Shown here: piece after piece, positions 51,899 through 61,792 of the stretch
Layout of the letters: every line of letters begins with the position of its first letter
Position numbering within the stretch: position 1 is the stretch's first letter
Assembly: GCF_025685655.1 (NCBI RefSeq)
Contig: NZ_JAGSYG010000001.1
Location: 806,001-870,000 of the forward strand
Direction: 5' to 3'
Source: Acidicapsa ligni
GTDB lineage: Bacteria; Acidobacteriota; Terriglobia; Terriglobales; Acidobacteriaceae
Length of the DNA stretch: 64,000 nucleotides
Program-made: the position numbers and the translations under genes
The notes under the pieces: model-generated
The model's input: only the letters and a program-made list of their open reading frames with translations
What the model was told of the DNA's origin: nothing
Databases searched by the model: none

Positions 51899-52057
51899 CA
51901 GATTCCCTTCGGGAATGACAGCTAGAAAAGCAAGGGCAACAGCAACAGCAACGGCAAAGGCAACAGCAAAGGCTAACAGCAGATTCCCTTCGGGAGTGAC
52001 AGACAGAACTGCAAGGGCAACGTCAACGCCAACGCCAACGTCAAGGGCCAAGGGCTA
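51899..52057. repeat. Low-complexity intergenic repeat array
   Basis: Two copies of a 23-bp unit with core GATTCCCTTCGGGA (51899-51921 and 51980-52002, one mismatch), each followed by GCAACA/GCAACG-type hexamer runs. The unit itself holds a TTCCCTTCGGGAA inverted repeat. I know similar purine-rich repeats from Terriglobales genomes. The rest of 51709-52149 holds only a GC-rich hairpin at 51719-51755. Confidence 0.7.
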
Positions 52058-52149
52058 GAGCAAAAGCTCAGAGCCGGAATGTTGTTTGTGAAATGCTGTT
52101 TGCAAACCGACTTACTACTTGTGATCCGCAAACGGATAGGTTCCTGCAC

Positions 52150-53193
52150 TTATTTGGACGATGACTGAGTCGGCATTACTGAGGCATTGGATTGCGGTTG
52201 TTCGGTCTCTATGTCGCCTCTGCGGTGCTCGATGCTGATCTCGTCGAGTTGTGCTTTCAAGGTGCTGTCGAGTTTGTAGTCTGCTGCGGCCAGCGAGTCG
52301 GCCAGGTGCTCAAACCGGCTGGGGCCTACAATCACTGAGGTGACGACAGGATTTGCCATCAGCCACGCTGTGCATAGAGTCGTGATGGGAACTTTTTGTT
52401 GGTCGGCGATCTCCTGAATCTTTCCAACGGTTTCGAATTTTCGTTCGTCCCAATACCAGCCAGAATACTTTTTCCCAACTCCACCGAGCTCGTTTGAGAA
52501 GCGGCCTTTTTCTGGGGCTATGCCGTGTTTATATTTTCCGGTCAGAAGTCCTCCGGCGAGTGGATTGTACGGAGTGACGGCGATTGTTTCTTCCTGCGTC
52601 AATCGGAAAAGTTCACGCTCAACTTCGCGAAACAGCAGATTGTAGCGTGGCTGGATGCAGACGAATCGCGCGAGCTTCCGTGCATCCTGAAGGCCGAGTG
52701 CTCGTGCGAGGCGGTAAGCCAGCAGATTCGATACGCCGATATAGCGCGCCTTGCCTGAGCGAACGATTGCATCCATGGCCTCGACGGTTTCTTCGAGCGG
52801 GGTCGCAAAGTCATCGAGGTGCAGGGAGTAGAGGTCAACATAATCTGTATTGAGGCGGCGCAACGACCCTTCAATCGCAGACAGGAGATGCTTCCGCGAG
52901 TTGCCCTTGTCCCACGACGCAAAACCCATTGGGCCGCCGCCTTTTGTTCCGAGAAAGAATTGATCGCGCTTGTTGCTGAGCCAGCGACCCGTGATGACCT
53001 CTGAGGCACCGCTGCCGAGCACTCCGCCTGGTGGATAAAGGTCTGCAGTGTCGATAAAGTTCACGCCTGCCTCAGTTGCTTTATCGAGAATTCTGTATGA
53101 CTCTGCTTCCTCTGTTTGTTTGCCGAATGATCCTGTTCCAATGCAGATGCGAGAGACTGTCAGACCGGTGGTACCGAACTTTGCAAATTCCAT
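52150..53193 (-). CDS. Aldo/keto reductase
   Basis: A 347-residue NADPH-dependent oxidoreductase with an (alpha/beta)8 barrel. The catalytic tetrad is visible: D48 in FIDTADLY, Y53, K84 in LGTKGGG and H125 in YSLHLDD. The NADP-binding end has TSVIVGPSRFEHL. ATG 53193 is preferred because GGAG lies just before it; GTG 53226 and ATG 53217 are upstream alternatives. It is divergent from the TetR gene with a shared control region, so it is the likely regulated target. The C-terminal 20 residues are Gln/Ser-rich and variable. The substrate is unknown. Confidence 0.9.
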   Translation of the reverse strand: MEFAKFGTTGLTVSRICIGTGSFGKQTEEAESYRILDKATEAGVNFIDTADLYPPGGVLGSGASEVITGRWLSNKRDQFFLGTKGGGPMGFASWDKGNSRKHLLSAIEGSLRRLNTDYVDLYSLHLDDFATPLEETVEAMDAIVRSGKARYIGVSNLLAYRLARALGLQDARKLARFVCIQPRYNLLFREVERELFRLTQEETIAVTPYNPLAGGLLTGKYKHGIAPEKGRFSNELGGVGKKYSGWYWDERKFETVGKIQEIADQQKVPITTLCTAWLMANPVVTSVIVGPSRFEHLADSLAAADYKLDSTLKAQLDEISIEHRRGDIETEQPQSNASVMPTQSSSK

Positions 53194-53281
53194 GTTGACT
53201 CCATCTTTGCTGCTCATTGATGCCACGTCCCTTATAGGGCGCAGGATAAGAACAATGCCGGTTGCAGTTAATCCGTCAACC

Positions 53282-53324
53282 TTGATTGCATCTACAATCT
53301 ACTTGACATTGATTGCGATTACAA
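53282..53324. promoter_or_regulatory. Divergent AKR/TetR control region with repeated operator
   Basis: TTGATTGCATCTACAA (53282-53297) and TTGATTGCGATTACAA (53309-53324) are direct repeats 27 bp apart. A TTGACA (-35 type) lies between them at 53303-53308. The pair is a likely TetR operator controlling both genes. Confidence 0.5.
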
Positions 53325-53361
53325 CCAAGAATATAGACAGGTTTTTCAAGGAGTTCATAAA

Positions 53362-53985
53362 GTGTTTGTTTCTAAAGAACAGACAGCACTCAACCGGGAC
53401 TCACTTCTACAGGCGGCCAGCCGCTTGTTTCGTGAGAAAGGGATCGATGGTGTGGGTGTCGCCGATATCGCGAAGGAAGCAGGACTCACTCACGGAGCAC
53501 TCTATAAACATTTCCCTTCGAAAGAGGCGCTCGCCGCGGAGGCATTCAAATATGCGGCGGCGAACAAGCTGGATTCGCGAGGGAATCGGAAGCAGACGTT
53601 TGAGAAACGTCTCAATGCGATGTTCTCGACAGAGCGCATCGATACGCTGGCAGAGGGATGCCCGATGACTGCATCCGCAAGTGAGATTGCGCGGCAAGGG
53701 ACTGCAGTGGCTGAGAGTTTTACGCGTGTATTCAAAGAGACGATAGCCGAAATCGAAATGCTGATAGAAGGCCCGATGCCCGCTGCTCAAAAGAGACATC
53801 TGGCTATCTCTGCTCTGGCGGCTCAAATCGGCGCTGTCGCAGTGGCCCGAGCCATCGCTCGGATTGAGCCTTCGCTCTCGGAAGAGGTGCTTAAGTCTGT
53901 GCACAAGACGGTGAAGCCAACGCACGCGATCAAGCGCGCAAAGAATGCCAAAGTGCGCTCTTTTCAGCACGGATCCAGAAGTTAA
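53362..53985 (+). CDS. TetR-family transcriptional regulator
   Basis: A 207-residue protein from GTG 53362, preceded by AAGGAG at 8 nt. The HTH covers about residues 10-58 (LLQAASRLFREKGIDGVGVADIAKEAGLTHGALYKHF in two motifs). The C-terminal ligand domain starts near 70 and contains EGCPMTASASEIARQG, typical of the TetR_C group of electrophile/solvent-type regulators. A basic tail closes the protein. It is divergent from the reductase and probably represses it until an effector binds. Confidence 0.88.
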   Translation: MFVSKEQTALNRDSLLQAASRLFREKGIDGVGVADIAKEAGLTHGALYKHFPSKEALAAEAFKYAAANKLDSRGNRKQTFEKRLNAMFSTERIDTLAEGCPMTASASEIARQGTAVAESFTRVFKETIAEIEMLIEGPMPAAQKRHLAISALAAQIGAVAVARAIARIEPSLSEEVLKSVHKTVKPTHAIKRAKNAKVRSFQHGSRS

Positions 53986-53995
53986 GAGGGGCGCG

Positions 53996-54741
53996 ATGCA
54001 ACAAGCTTATCGAATAGCTGTCTTCAGCGACGTGCATGGCAACCTACCTGCGCTGGAAGCAGTATTGAAAGCCATTGATTCAAGCCACCCTGATGTCATT
54101 CTGTGCCTGGGTGATCTTGTCGATTTTGCGCCATGGCCAAATGAGGTCATCGAAGTTATTCGCTCAAGAAACATCGGTACGCTGATGGGGAATCACGATG
54201 AAAGAATTGCTCATGGCATCGAAGTAATGCCGCTCGCAAAGATGGGCTCGAAGAGCAGAGTGCCAGGGTACAGGCGATCGAGTGGAGCCGAAGCGCGGTT
54301 ACGGCGGCTAACAAATCTTTTCTAGCGAGCTTGCCTGCGAGCATAAGGTTATCGTTCGGTCCTGTCGAGCATCCACTGAGTCTTCAGTTCGTTCACGCAA
54401 GCACTCGAAGCCTGGATGAATACATCTACGAAGACCATCCCGAGGAAGATGCACGAAGCATGTTTCAGGCAACGGGCGCTGATGTACTCGTGATGGGGCA
54501 TACGCATATCCCGTATACACGAACTCTTGCAGGAGGCGCGGGATTGCTGGTGAATGTTGGGTCTGTTGGCCGGTCCAAAGAGTTATCGAGGGAAGCGGCG
54601 TTTGCAATCCTGACTGTTCGCAATGCTGGAGTAGAGGCAGAAATCTTTCGTGTTTCTTATGACCGGGAACGCACAATCAAGGCGATCCGCGAAAGCTCTA
54701 TTCCTGACTTCTATGCCGATTTTTTAACAGGCGCTACATGA
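53996..54741 (+). pseudogene. YfcE-like metallophosphoesterase, interrupted by a frameshift
   Basis: The start is ATG 53996 after AGAGGGG, 10 bp downstream of tetR. The metal-binding motifs are present but split between frames: FSDVHGN, LGDLVDF and GNHDE in the first, VMGHTHIPY and NVGSVG in the second. Near 54238-54241 the frame shifts; one A missing from an A-run (AAA for AAAA) explains it, and the restored reading is KDGLEEQSARVQAIEWSRSA before LPASIRLSFG. With the base restored the protein is about 248 residues and would be a normal phosphodiesterase. Confidence 0.75.
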
Positions 54742-54993
54742 CCAGGCCAGTCGCGCTAAAGCACTGTGACGAACTTGTGATCTCGAAGCTCGACAGTATT
54801 CGTATCGAACAAGCATGGGTTGGAACGAGTGAGTTCGCGTTGCCTAAATGCGATGGCGAGGAGATGTCCGGCCTGGCGCCGATTCAGTGTGGAACGGGGC
54901 GCGCATGTCGCGGCTTACACGGTGAATGCCTTGAAGACTCTCAATGATCTTACGGCTGAGCCAAAGTGGTAGTGATTTGCTACTATCAGCGTG

Positions 54994-56178
54994 ATGAAGA
55001 ACATTTGTTCCAGTCTCTCTTCCGGTCTTTCCCGGCGAGAGTTTCTGACGACCGCGGCAGGTGCTGGTGGAGCGATGCTGCTTGGGCCGGCATGGTTGAG
55101 TGCGGCTGCTGATGAGGCGGACCTGCGAGCTGCGCAGATCCTGTCTATCCTGTCCAGGACCATCGGCATCGACATGCATAACCACGTCTATCCCGCGGGA
55201 ACGGAACCGCATCGGGAGCAGGATCAGCCGCGACCGCAGGAGGAGCAACAGCAGGGGCTCAATCTTTCTCTGGCAGAAGAGTTGAAGCGGTCAGGATTTA
55301 CCGCCGTCTGCGCCAGCTATGTGATGGATTTTGTGCCAAAGGGCAAGCCTGGCGATGCGCGAGAGAAGTTCCTCCAGTGGCTTGCGGCGATCGATGCGCA
55401 GTTGGAAAAGGGACACATTCACCGCGCATTGAATCTGAAGGACCTGCAATACGCCCACGACCATCAGCGACCAACGATCATTCAAACAGTTGAAGGAGCG
55501 CAGTTTCTCGAGGGGCACCTGGAGCGAGTGGAGGAAGTGTATAAACGTGGTCTGCGGCACCTTCAACTGCTGCATGAGCGAGACGACCTGGTGTCGCCAT
55601 TGGGCGATGTAAACACGGTCCCCGCGCACCTTGGTGGCTTGACAGCGTTTGGTGCGCAGGTCATAAAAGAGTGCAACCGATTGGGGATCGTGGTGGACCT
55701 TGCTCACGCGAGTTACGAGACGATACTTGGCGCCTTGAAGGTATCTACGCAGCCGGTTATTGTCTCCCACACGAGTCTCGTCAGTAGAAAAACCTCGGAT
55801 CCAAATATGGCGGATAGGATGAAGCCGCTGTTGATAAGTAAAGAGCATGCGAAGGCTGTGACTGAAGCCGGAGGTGTAATCGGCGTGTGGACGCACTTGG
55901 CCGACTCGCTGGCCGATTTCGTGGAAAGCATCAAGGCGATGGTGGACGCGGTGGGCATCGACCACGTCGGTATTGGCACCGACACAGATCTGCTCTCCTC
56001 CCGCGTCGGCCAGGGCAGCAACAGGGCCTATCCGAACCTGACGGGAGGTTTTTTCAGCGCTGTTGTCGGGGAGATGCTGCGCCAGGGTTTCACGCCTGAT
56101 GATATAGGTAAAGTTGGGGGCGGAAACTTCTGCCGCGTCTTTGACAAGGTTACGGCTGGCCACGCCTTGAGCGCGTAG
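54994..56178 (+). CDS. Tat-exported M19-family membrane dipeptidase
   Basis: A 394-residue zinc peptidase (renal dipeptidase family). ATG 54994 is preferred over GTG 54991. A twin-arginine signal is at residues 12-38 (SRREFLTTAAGAGG). The M19 metal and active-site motifs follow: GIDMHNHVYP, a TVEGAQFLEG block carrying the bridging Glu, VDLAHAS, VIVSHTS and DHVGIGTDTDLL. It would cleave dipeptides in the periplasm. The 250 bp upstream hold only a weak 69-codon frame overlapping the previous stop. Confidence 0.88.
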   Translation: MKNICSSLSSGLSRREFLTTAAGAGGAMLLGPAWLSAAADEADLRAAQILSILSRTIGIDMHNHVYPAGTEPHREQDQPRPQEEQQQGLNLSLAEELKRSGFTAVCASYVMDFVPKGKPGDAREKFLQWLAAIDAQLEKGHIHRALNLKDLQYAHDHQRPTIIQTVEGAQFLEGHLERVEEVYKRGLRHLQLLHERDDLVSPLGDVNTVPAHLGGLTAFGAQVIKECNRLGIVVDLAHASYETILGALKVSTQPVIVSHTSLVSRKTSDPNMADRMKPLLISKEHAKAVTEAGGVIGVWTHLADSLADFVESIKAMVDAVGIDHVGIGTDTDLLSSRVGQGSNRAYPNLTGGFFSAVVGEMLRQGFTPDDIGKVGGGNFCRVFDKVTAGHALSA

Positions 56179-56603
56179 ACTGCTGCGCAAAGCAAGCCTT
56201 CGTTCATACTACGGATGCCTGGCGAACCGACGGTGTGCTGAAAGCTTCGGGGGTTCGATTTGGGACGATTCGGAGTTCGCTTTCTCGTGTGTGAAAAGCT
56301 CAGAAGTTACGGCGATATATTGTCGATCTTTTAATCCATGCAGGTAATCGATACAGGCGCGTTTTTTTGGTTTATTCGATGGCTTGTGAGTAACCTGGAG
56401 TTATCGGGAATCTTTAGAGCCGCGCCTTTTCTCCAGGGTAACCACTGTTACCTCATGCTAAAGTTCTAGCGTTACCCTTGAAAAACTTGGATTCGGACGC
56501 CTCTAAGGTGTGGTGCTCCAGATTCTGCCATGGGCCGCAGTTTGCCTTATCAGGAGCAAACAGATCGGTTCGATGATTTAAAGCTCGCTGGAGTTCTGCT
56601 GCC
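56179..56603. other. Gene-free stretch before the FG-GAP gene
   Basis: About 425 bp with no coding frame, RNA gene or recognisable riboswitch. A short inverted step GGTAACCACTGTTACC (56437-56452) is the only structure I see. Confidence 0.4.
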
Positions 56604-59600
56604 GTGACATACCTATTCAGGTTCTCGTTTTGTCTTCCTTCGTTCTCGATTACTCGTTCAACTGTAGCTAACAGGATTGGCCAAGCACGAAAAACACTGG
56701 CCACCCTCGGCATTGTGGCTCTGCTCTGCGGCTTTTGCGCGTCTGCCCAGGCGAAGACCGCAACCTCCACTACCCTTGCGATAACCACGGCAAACGGAGC
56801 GGCGACGACTGTCTCAAGTGGAACCGTCTTTACGCTGACTGCGACCGTTAACGCGGCGGGAGCTGCACTGACGCAGGGACAGGTGAATTTTTGTAATGGA
56901 TCGGCGGCCTCCTGCACAGACATCAATCTGCTCGGGACGGCCCAGGTTACGAAGGCAGGAACGGCAATCCTGAAATTGCGAGCGGGCATCGGGGCCTACA
57001 GTTATAAGGCAGAGTTTCTCGGGACGAACTCGTATTCCAGCAGCGCATCAGCCGCATCGGCGCTCAAGGTGACAGGTACGCCCGGACCGACCGCGACTAC
57101 GACTATGGTTGCCGAGACTGGGTCATGGGGCAATTACTCGCTCACGGCAACTGTTACGGAAGCAGGACGAACAATCGCGCCCACTGGGACTGTTTCGTTT
57201 CTGGATACAAGCAATGGGAACTCGGTTTTGGCAACTCAGACATTGGGAGCAGCAGTCACCGGAATCGGCTGGCCGAACCCAAATTCAATCAATGGAATCT
57301 ATGACAGCACCTTTGAACTCGCGGCCGATCTCAATGGAGATGGCCTTCCGGACCTGGTAATGAACGCAAACCCAGCTCAGGTCTATCTGGCCAATGCGAA
57401 TGGGGGATACACGGAAGCTCCAGTGCCTCCGATAGCGGGGCTAGAGACAGGCCCGATAGTCATCGCCGATTTTAATGGGGACGGTATTCCAGACCTGGGC
57501 GTGGCCATGTATACCTCAGATTCAATTTCGATTTTGCTCGGGAAGGGAGATGGAACCTTTCTCGCGCCCGTGGTGGTGAACGTGTCACCCTCCGTCGGCG
57601 TGGAGGTCTCGCAAATTGTGGCTGCGGACTTCAACGGAGATGGCATCGCGGATTTGCTGGTAACCGACAATGACGATTCTACAATCGCCATCCTTTTGAG
57701 TAATGGGGACGGCACGTTTACGCCTGCTGCTGCTGCTTCGATCTCCGGGCTTCCTTCGGGCGTTGTAGCAGGAGATTTTAATGCGGATGGCAAAACGGAT
57801 CTGGCAATCGCTGATTACTATAGCAACACAATCACCATTCAGCTTGGTAATGGAGACGGCACATTTACGACTGCCGGCACGATAAATTCAGGAACGTACG
57901 GTACTCAGATTGCTGGGGCCGACTTCAATTTGGATGGCAAACTTGATCTGGTCATGGCGACGGGTGGTGCGAATGGCATCCCTGAGTCGGTCACCGTGTT
58001 CACCGGCAACGGGGACGGGTCTTTCAATTCATCAGCTTCTGGCACGAGTACGGATTCAACCAACGTCACGTGGATTCAGGTTGCGGATTTCAACCGGGAT
58101 GGAATTCCCGATGTAGTCCTGGCTGATGGAAATGGCAACGCGACTGTTCTCTTAAACACAGGCAAGGGATCATTCGGCGGAAGCTATCCAGTCGTCACAG
58201 GTATGGGCTCTCCCTATACTGTGACGGTTGGCGTCGGAGACCTCAACGGAGATGGATATTCCGACATCATGGTTGGTGGAAATTACGGCGGCCCGTTCAT
58301 GCTGTATTTGACAGAACCGACGGAGACAGCGACCGTGTCGGCTGACGTAACACTGCCCGCCGGCCTACACCAGACGGATGCTTCTTATGCTGGGGACAGC
58401 AACTTTACTACAAGCACCTCTGGGACTCTCCCTTTGTGGGGTATGCCGCCTGCGACGACGACCAGCCTGACCCTGACGTCAGGTGGCGCAGTTACTTCTT
58501 CTGTCGCACCTGGAACAGTAGTGACGCTTACAGCGAGCGTAAATGCCGGTGTCACCCCAGTTGCTGCAGGCCAGGTAAATTTCTGCCAGGCGTCTGGATC
58601 ATGCACGGATATCCGTCTGCTTGGTACAGCATCCCTGTCCGCCAACGGGACAGCGACGCTGAAGTTTGTTCCGGTGCCGGGCGTGAACAACTACAAGGCC
58701 GTCTTCGTTCAGAACGGTTATGGAGCTGTCAGCTCGTCCGCAGCCGTGACTCTGACTGTCGGACCTGCTCCCAGCCCGGTTTACTCGGACTCGACGAGCA
58801 CTACATTGAATGGGTTTTCCGGGGACTATTCTTTGCTGGCCACAGTGATCGGTTATGGCGGTCCCGCGCTGCCTACTGGAAAAGTTTCGTTCATCGATAC
58901 CAACTTTGGAAATACCACGCTGGCGACGGCTACTCTTGGGCCGGCAACCAGTAGTGTGGGTTTCAAGGTTGTGCAGACGCCTGCCGCAAGCAAATACCTG
59001 GTTTCTGAGGTAGCAGGGGACTTCAACGGAGACGGCATACTGGATCTGGCATTCCTTGGTAACAGCAGCATCTATGACGACGAGGATTTCTCGATCAACA
59101 TTCTTTTGGGAAAAGGGGATGGAACGTTCACCGTTGGCCCGACGTCCCAGGTGCCGGCATCCACATTTGTGGTGTACATGATGGCCGGGGATTTTAATAG
59201 CGATGGTAAGACAGACATTCTCTTGCTGACCAGTTTTGATTTGCCCTCCCCCGCAAGTTCCACGATCATTCCACTTCTGGGTAAGGGGGATGGAACATTT
59301 ACGGCATCGACTGCGAGTGCCGTCGTCCTTCCTCAGCAAAACGGAGGTGATGTGATTGAGCCCTCCATAGCCGTCGCTGATTTTAATGGGGACGGTAAGC
59401 TCGATTTGGGCATCGTCGGCAACTATATTTACGGCGGGGTTTCCATCCTTTTAGGAAACGGGGATGGTATGTTTACTGCCACTGCGACAAATCCTGAAGT
59501 GAATCGAGGGCTAGGCATGATAGCCGTCGGAGACTTCAATGGCGATAACATCCCTGATCTCATAGTGTCGGATTACTTCGATCCTTCCGCGACCACTGTA

Positions 59601-61589
59601 CTTTTTGGTAAAGGGGACGGAACATTTACCGTCGCAGAAGCGCCCATTTCGACCGACTCTTTTGCAAAATCCGCCGTGGTGAGCGATCTCAACGGAGACG
59701 GCATACTCGACTTGGCAGCCGGATCAGATGGGGGCGTGTCCGTGTACCTTGGGAATGGCGACGGAACATTCAACCAGGCAGCGGGCAGCCCATTGTTGGG
59801 AGCAGGCTCGCAGCTTCACATCGGGGACTTTAATCATGATGGCAAGCTCGATCTGGCAGGGGTGGCCAGCATTGACCCTACCGTCACATTTTTTCTTGGT
59901 GCAGGAGATGGTACATTTACCGTCACTCAGGGCAACGCAGATTCATCAAGCCCTCCATCCTTCTATCTGACTGGCCTCGTAAGCGGGGACTTCAATCAGG
60001 ATGGCTTCGCAGATTTATCGGTGACGGTTGATAGCGAAAACACTGCGTCCATCTTTTTGACAGAACAATCCGCGATGGCAACTGCAACTGTGAATGGTGT
60101 GGCGCCCGTGGGTGCAGGGACGCACAATGTGGATGCACGCTATTCGGGCGACAGCAACTATCCTGCCAGCGTATCCAGTACCGTCGCACTCATTACAGGA
60201 CTTGACCCGCTGACGTTCTCCCCCGCTGTGGGCTCGTATTCTTCCGCACAGGAAATCACAATTACCGAGTCGGTTCCCGGTGCCACGATCTATTACAGTG
60301 CATACGGAGTTGTTAACGCTGGCTTGACGCAGTATACCGGCCCCATTCCACTCAATAAGAACGGCAGTGAAACCATTCAGGCTTATGCCACTAAAGCCGG
60401 ATATCAACCCTCCGATACCGCACAGGTAACCTATACCCTGAACCTTCAGGGTTCAAATATTACGCCCACCGTTAAAGTTACGCCCTCCGCTTCAACCATC
60501 ACCACCGCACAGGCACTCACTGTAGCCGTAAGCGTGTCTGCGTTCGCTCCCAGCGGCAATACCACTCCCGCCGGATCGGTTGTCCTTACCAGTGGCACCT
60601 ATAGCTCTGCCGCCACCATACTCAATGCAGGCGCGGCTACCATCTCGATTCCTGCTAACACGCTGCCTGCCGGAACGGACACCCTCGTTGCCACCTATAC
60701 GCCCAACAGTACCGATGCGAATATCTACAACGGTGCATCGCAATCGTCGACCGTTGTCGTTACTGTGCCCATAGGTGCATCGAAAGCGGCTGTAACAGTC
60801 ACTCCCTCCGCAACGACGATCATCAACACGCAAGTGGTTACCATTGCTGTTTCCGTTGCGGGTCCGAGTGGCCAACCTGAGCCGACCGGTACCGTTTCCC
60901 TCGCGGTTGCCAATTACACAGCCAATAAAGCCCTGGCCAGTGGAACCGCCACCTTCACCATTTCCGCGAATACGCTCAGCGCAGGAAATAACAACGTCAC
61001 GGTTTCGTATTCCGGTGACGCGATCTACGCTGCCGCTTCCGGTACGGCCAGCATCGCCGTTCAACAGATGGCGGTCTCGGCGACGCAGCCAGCATCTGTC
61101 GCGCCGGGGGGATCTACCTCTTCCACCATCAATTTCAGTGCCAGCAGCACATATACGGGAACCTTGAACCTTGCTTGTGCTCTCACCGCTTCGCCGTCGG
61201 GAGCTCGAAGTCTGCCTACCTGCAGCATTAATCCTGCGAGCGTGACTTTGGCTTCCGGCGGCAAAGCCACCGCTACACTCTCCGTGACAACGACGGCTGC
61301 AAGTGCGATTGCCCTTTTACACTCAGCCGGAACGCTACGCTGGCTTGGTGGTGGAGGGGCTGCACTCGCCGCGATCTTTGTATGGGGCATCCCAGCACGG
61401 CGGCGCAGGTGGATGTCCATGCTTGCCGTGCTGTTGCTCCTGTCTGCTGCTGGAGTCATTGGTTGCGGCGGAGGCGGGCAAACAACGCCAGCCACAACGG
61501 CAGGCACTTACACTTTCACCGTAACTGGAACCGATTCGGTGAATTCGCAGATTACAGCCTCAATCAACATGACGGTCGCGGTGCAATAA
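56604..61589 (+). CDS. Large exported FG-GAP/Ig-like repeat protein
   Basis: A 1661-residue surface protein. It starts at GTG 56604, with a signal peptide ending near residue 51 (LGIVALLCGFCASAQA). Ig-like (Big_3_5 type) domains lie at about 55-165, 615-720 and 1290-1545. Two blocks of FG-GAP/VCBS repeats lie at about 230-575 and 790-1160, each repeat with a Ca-binding DxNxDG loop (DFNGDGIPDL) and a LLGNGDGTF strand. A chitobiase-like C-terminal module is at about 1205-1280. Residues 1570-1625 hold a membrane segment, an RRRR stop, a second helix and GCGGGG, an anchor typical of Acidobacteriota. The function is probably adhesion or surface display. It is the best taxonomic marker in the window. 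Confidence 0.88.
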   Translation: MTYLFRFSFCLPSFSITRSTVANRIGQARKTLATLGIVALLCGFCASAQAKTATSTTLAITTANGAATTVSSGTVFTLTATVNAAGAALTQGQVNFCNGSAASCTDINLLGTAQVTKAGTAILKLRAGIGAYSYKAEFLGTNSYSSSASAASALKVTGTPGPTATTTMVAETGSWGNYSLTATVTEAGRTIAPTGTVSFLDTSNGNSVLATQTLGAAVTGIGWPNPNSINGIYDSTFELAADLNGDGLPDLVMNANPAQVYLANANGGYTEAPVPPIAGLETGPIVIADFNGDGIPDLGVAMYTSDSISILLGKGDGTFLAPVVVNVSPSVGVEVSQIVAADFNGDGIADLLVTDNDDSTIAILLSNGDGTFTPAAAASISGLPSGVVAGDFNADGKTDLAIADYYSNTITIQLGNGDGTFTTAGTINSGTYGTQIAGADFNLDGKLDLVMATGGANGIPESVTVFTGNGDGSFNSSASGTSTDSTNVTWIQVADFNRDGIPDVVLADGNGNATVLLNTGKGSFGGSYPVVTGMGSPYTVTVGVGDLNGDGYSDIMVGGNYGGPFMLYLTEPTETATVSADVTLPAGLHQTDASYAGDSNFTTSTSGTLPLWGMPPATTTSLTLTSGGAVTSSVAPGTVVTLTASVNAGVTPVAAGQVNFCQASGSCTDIRLLGTASLSANGTATLKFVPVPGVNNYKAVFVQNGYGAVSSSAAVTLTVGPAPSPVYSDSTSTTLNGFSGDYSLLATVIGYGGPALPTGKVSFIDTNFGNTTLATATLGPATSSVGFKVVQTPAASKYLVSEVAGDFNGDGILDLAFLGNSSIYDDEDFSINILLGKGDGTFTVGPTSQVPASTFVVYMMAGDFNSDGKTDILLLTSFDLPSPASSTIIPLLGKGDGTFTASTASAVVLPQQNGGDVIEPSIAVADFNGDGKLDLGIVGNYIYGGVSILLGNGDGMFTATATNPEVNRGLGMIAVGDFNGDNIPDLIVSDYFDPSATTVLFGKGDGTFTVAEAPISTDSFAKSAVVSDLNGDGILDLAAGSDGGVSVYLGNGDGTFNQAAGSPLLGAGSQLHIGDFNHDGKLDLAGVASIDPTVTFFLGAGDGTFTVTQGNADSSSPPSFYLTGLVSGDFNQDGFADLSVTVDSENTASIFLTEQSAMATATVNGVAPVGAGTHNVDARYSGDSNYPASVSSTVALITGLDPLTFSPAVGSYSSAQEITITESVPGATIYYSAYGVVNAGLTQYTGPIPLNKNGSETIQAYATKAGYQPSDTAQVTYTLNLQGSNITPTVKVTPSASTITTAQALTVAVSVSAFAPSGNTTPAGSVVLTSGTYSSAATILNAGAATISIPANTLPAGTDTLVATYTPNSTDANIYNGASQSSTVVVTVPIGASKAAVTVTPSATTIINTQVVTIAVSVAGPSGQPEPTGTVSLAVANYTANKALASGTATFTISANTLSAGNNNVTVSYSGDAIYAAASGTASIAVQQMAVSATQPASVAPGGSTSSTINFSASSTYTGTLNLACALTASPSGARSLPTCSINPASVTLASGGKATATLSVTTTAASAIALLHSAGTLRWLGGGGAALAAIFVWGIPARRRRWMSMLAVLLLLSAAGVIGCGGGGQTTPATTAGTYTFTVTGTDSVNSQITASINMTVAVQ

Positions 61590-61792
61590 CACTTAGCCCA
61601 TTACGACTCTGCAACCGGAGCGTACTGGGCTTGCAGATAATTTTGTCGGCACTTCTTACTTTCTCGATCATGGGCTGTTCTGTTACAAAAGCACAGTTCG
61701 CTGTAGTCTCTGTTCGGAGTACTTCGTTTCTCTCTTCGCGATGACTGTGGGGAAAGGCTTTTAGCGAGCGAAGTCAATTGATGGAGATAAGA

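Noticed and set aside
54738..54947. A 69-codon frame overlapping the metallophosphoesterase stop
   Set aside because: Only the ATGA overlap favours it; there is no ribosome-binding site and no recognisable domain.
60492..61064. Long minus-strand frames across the FG-GAP gene (also 58599-59339)
   Set aside because: They are antisense shadows of repetitive high-GC coding sequence, rich in Gly/Arg.
61631..61744. A 37-codon possible lipoprotein with an FSIMGC-like lipobox
   Set aside because: It would need a TTG start, has no clear ribosome-binding site and is very short. Not enough to call.
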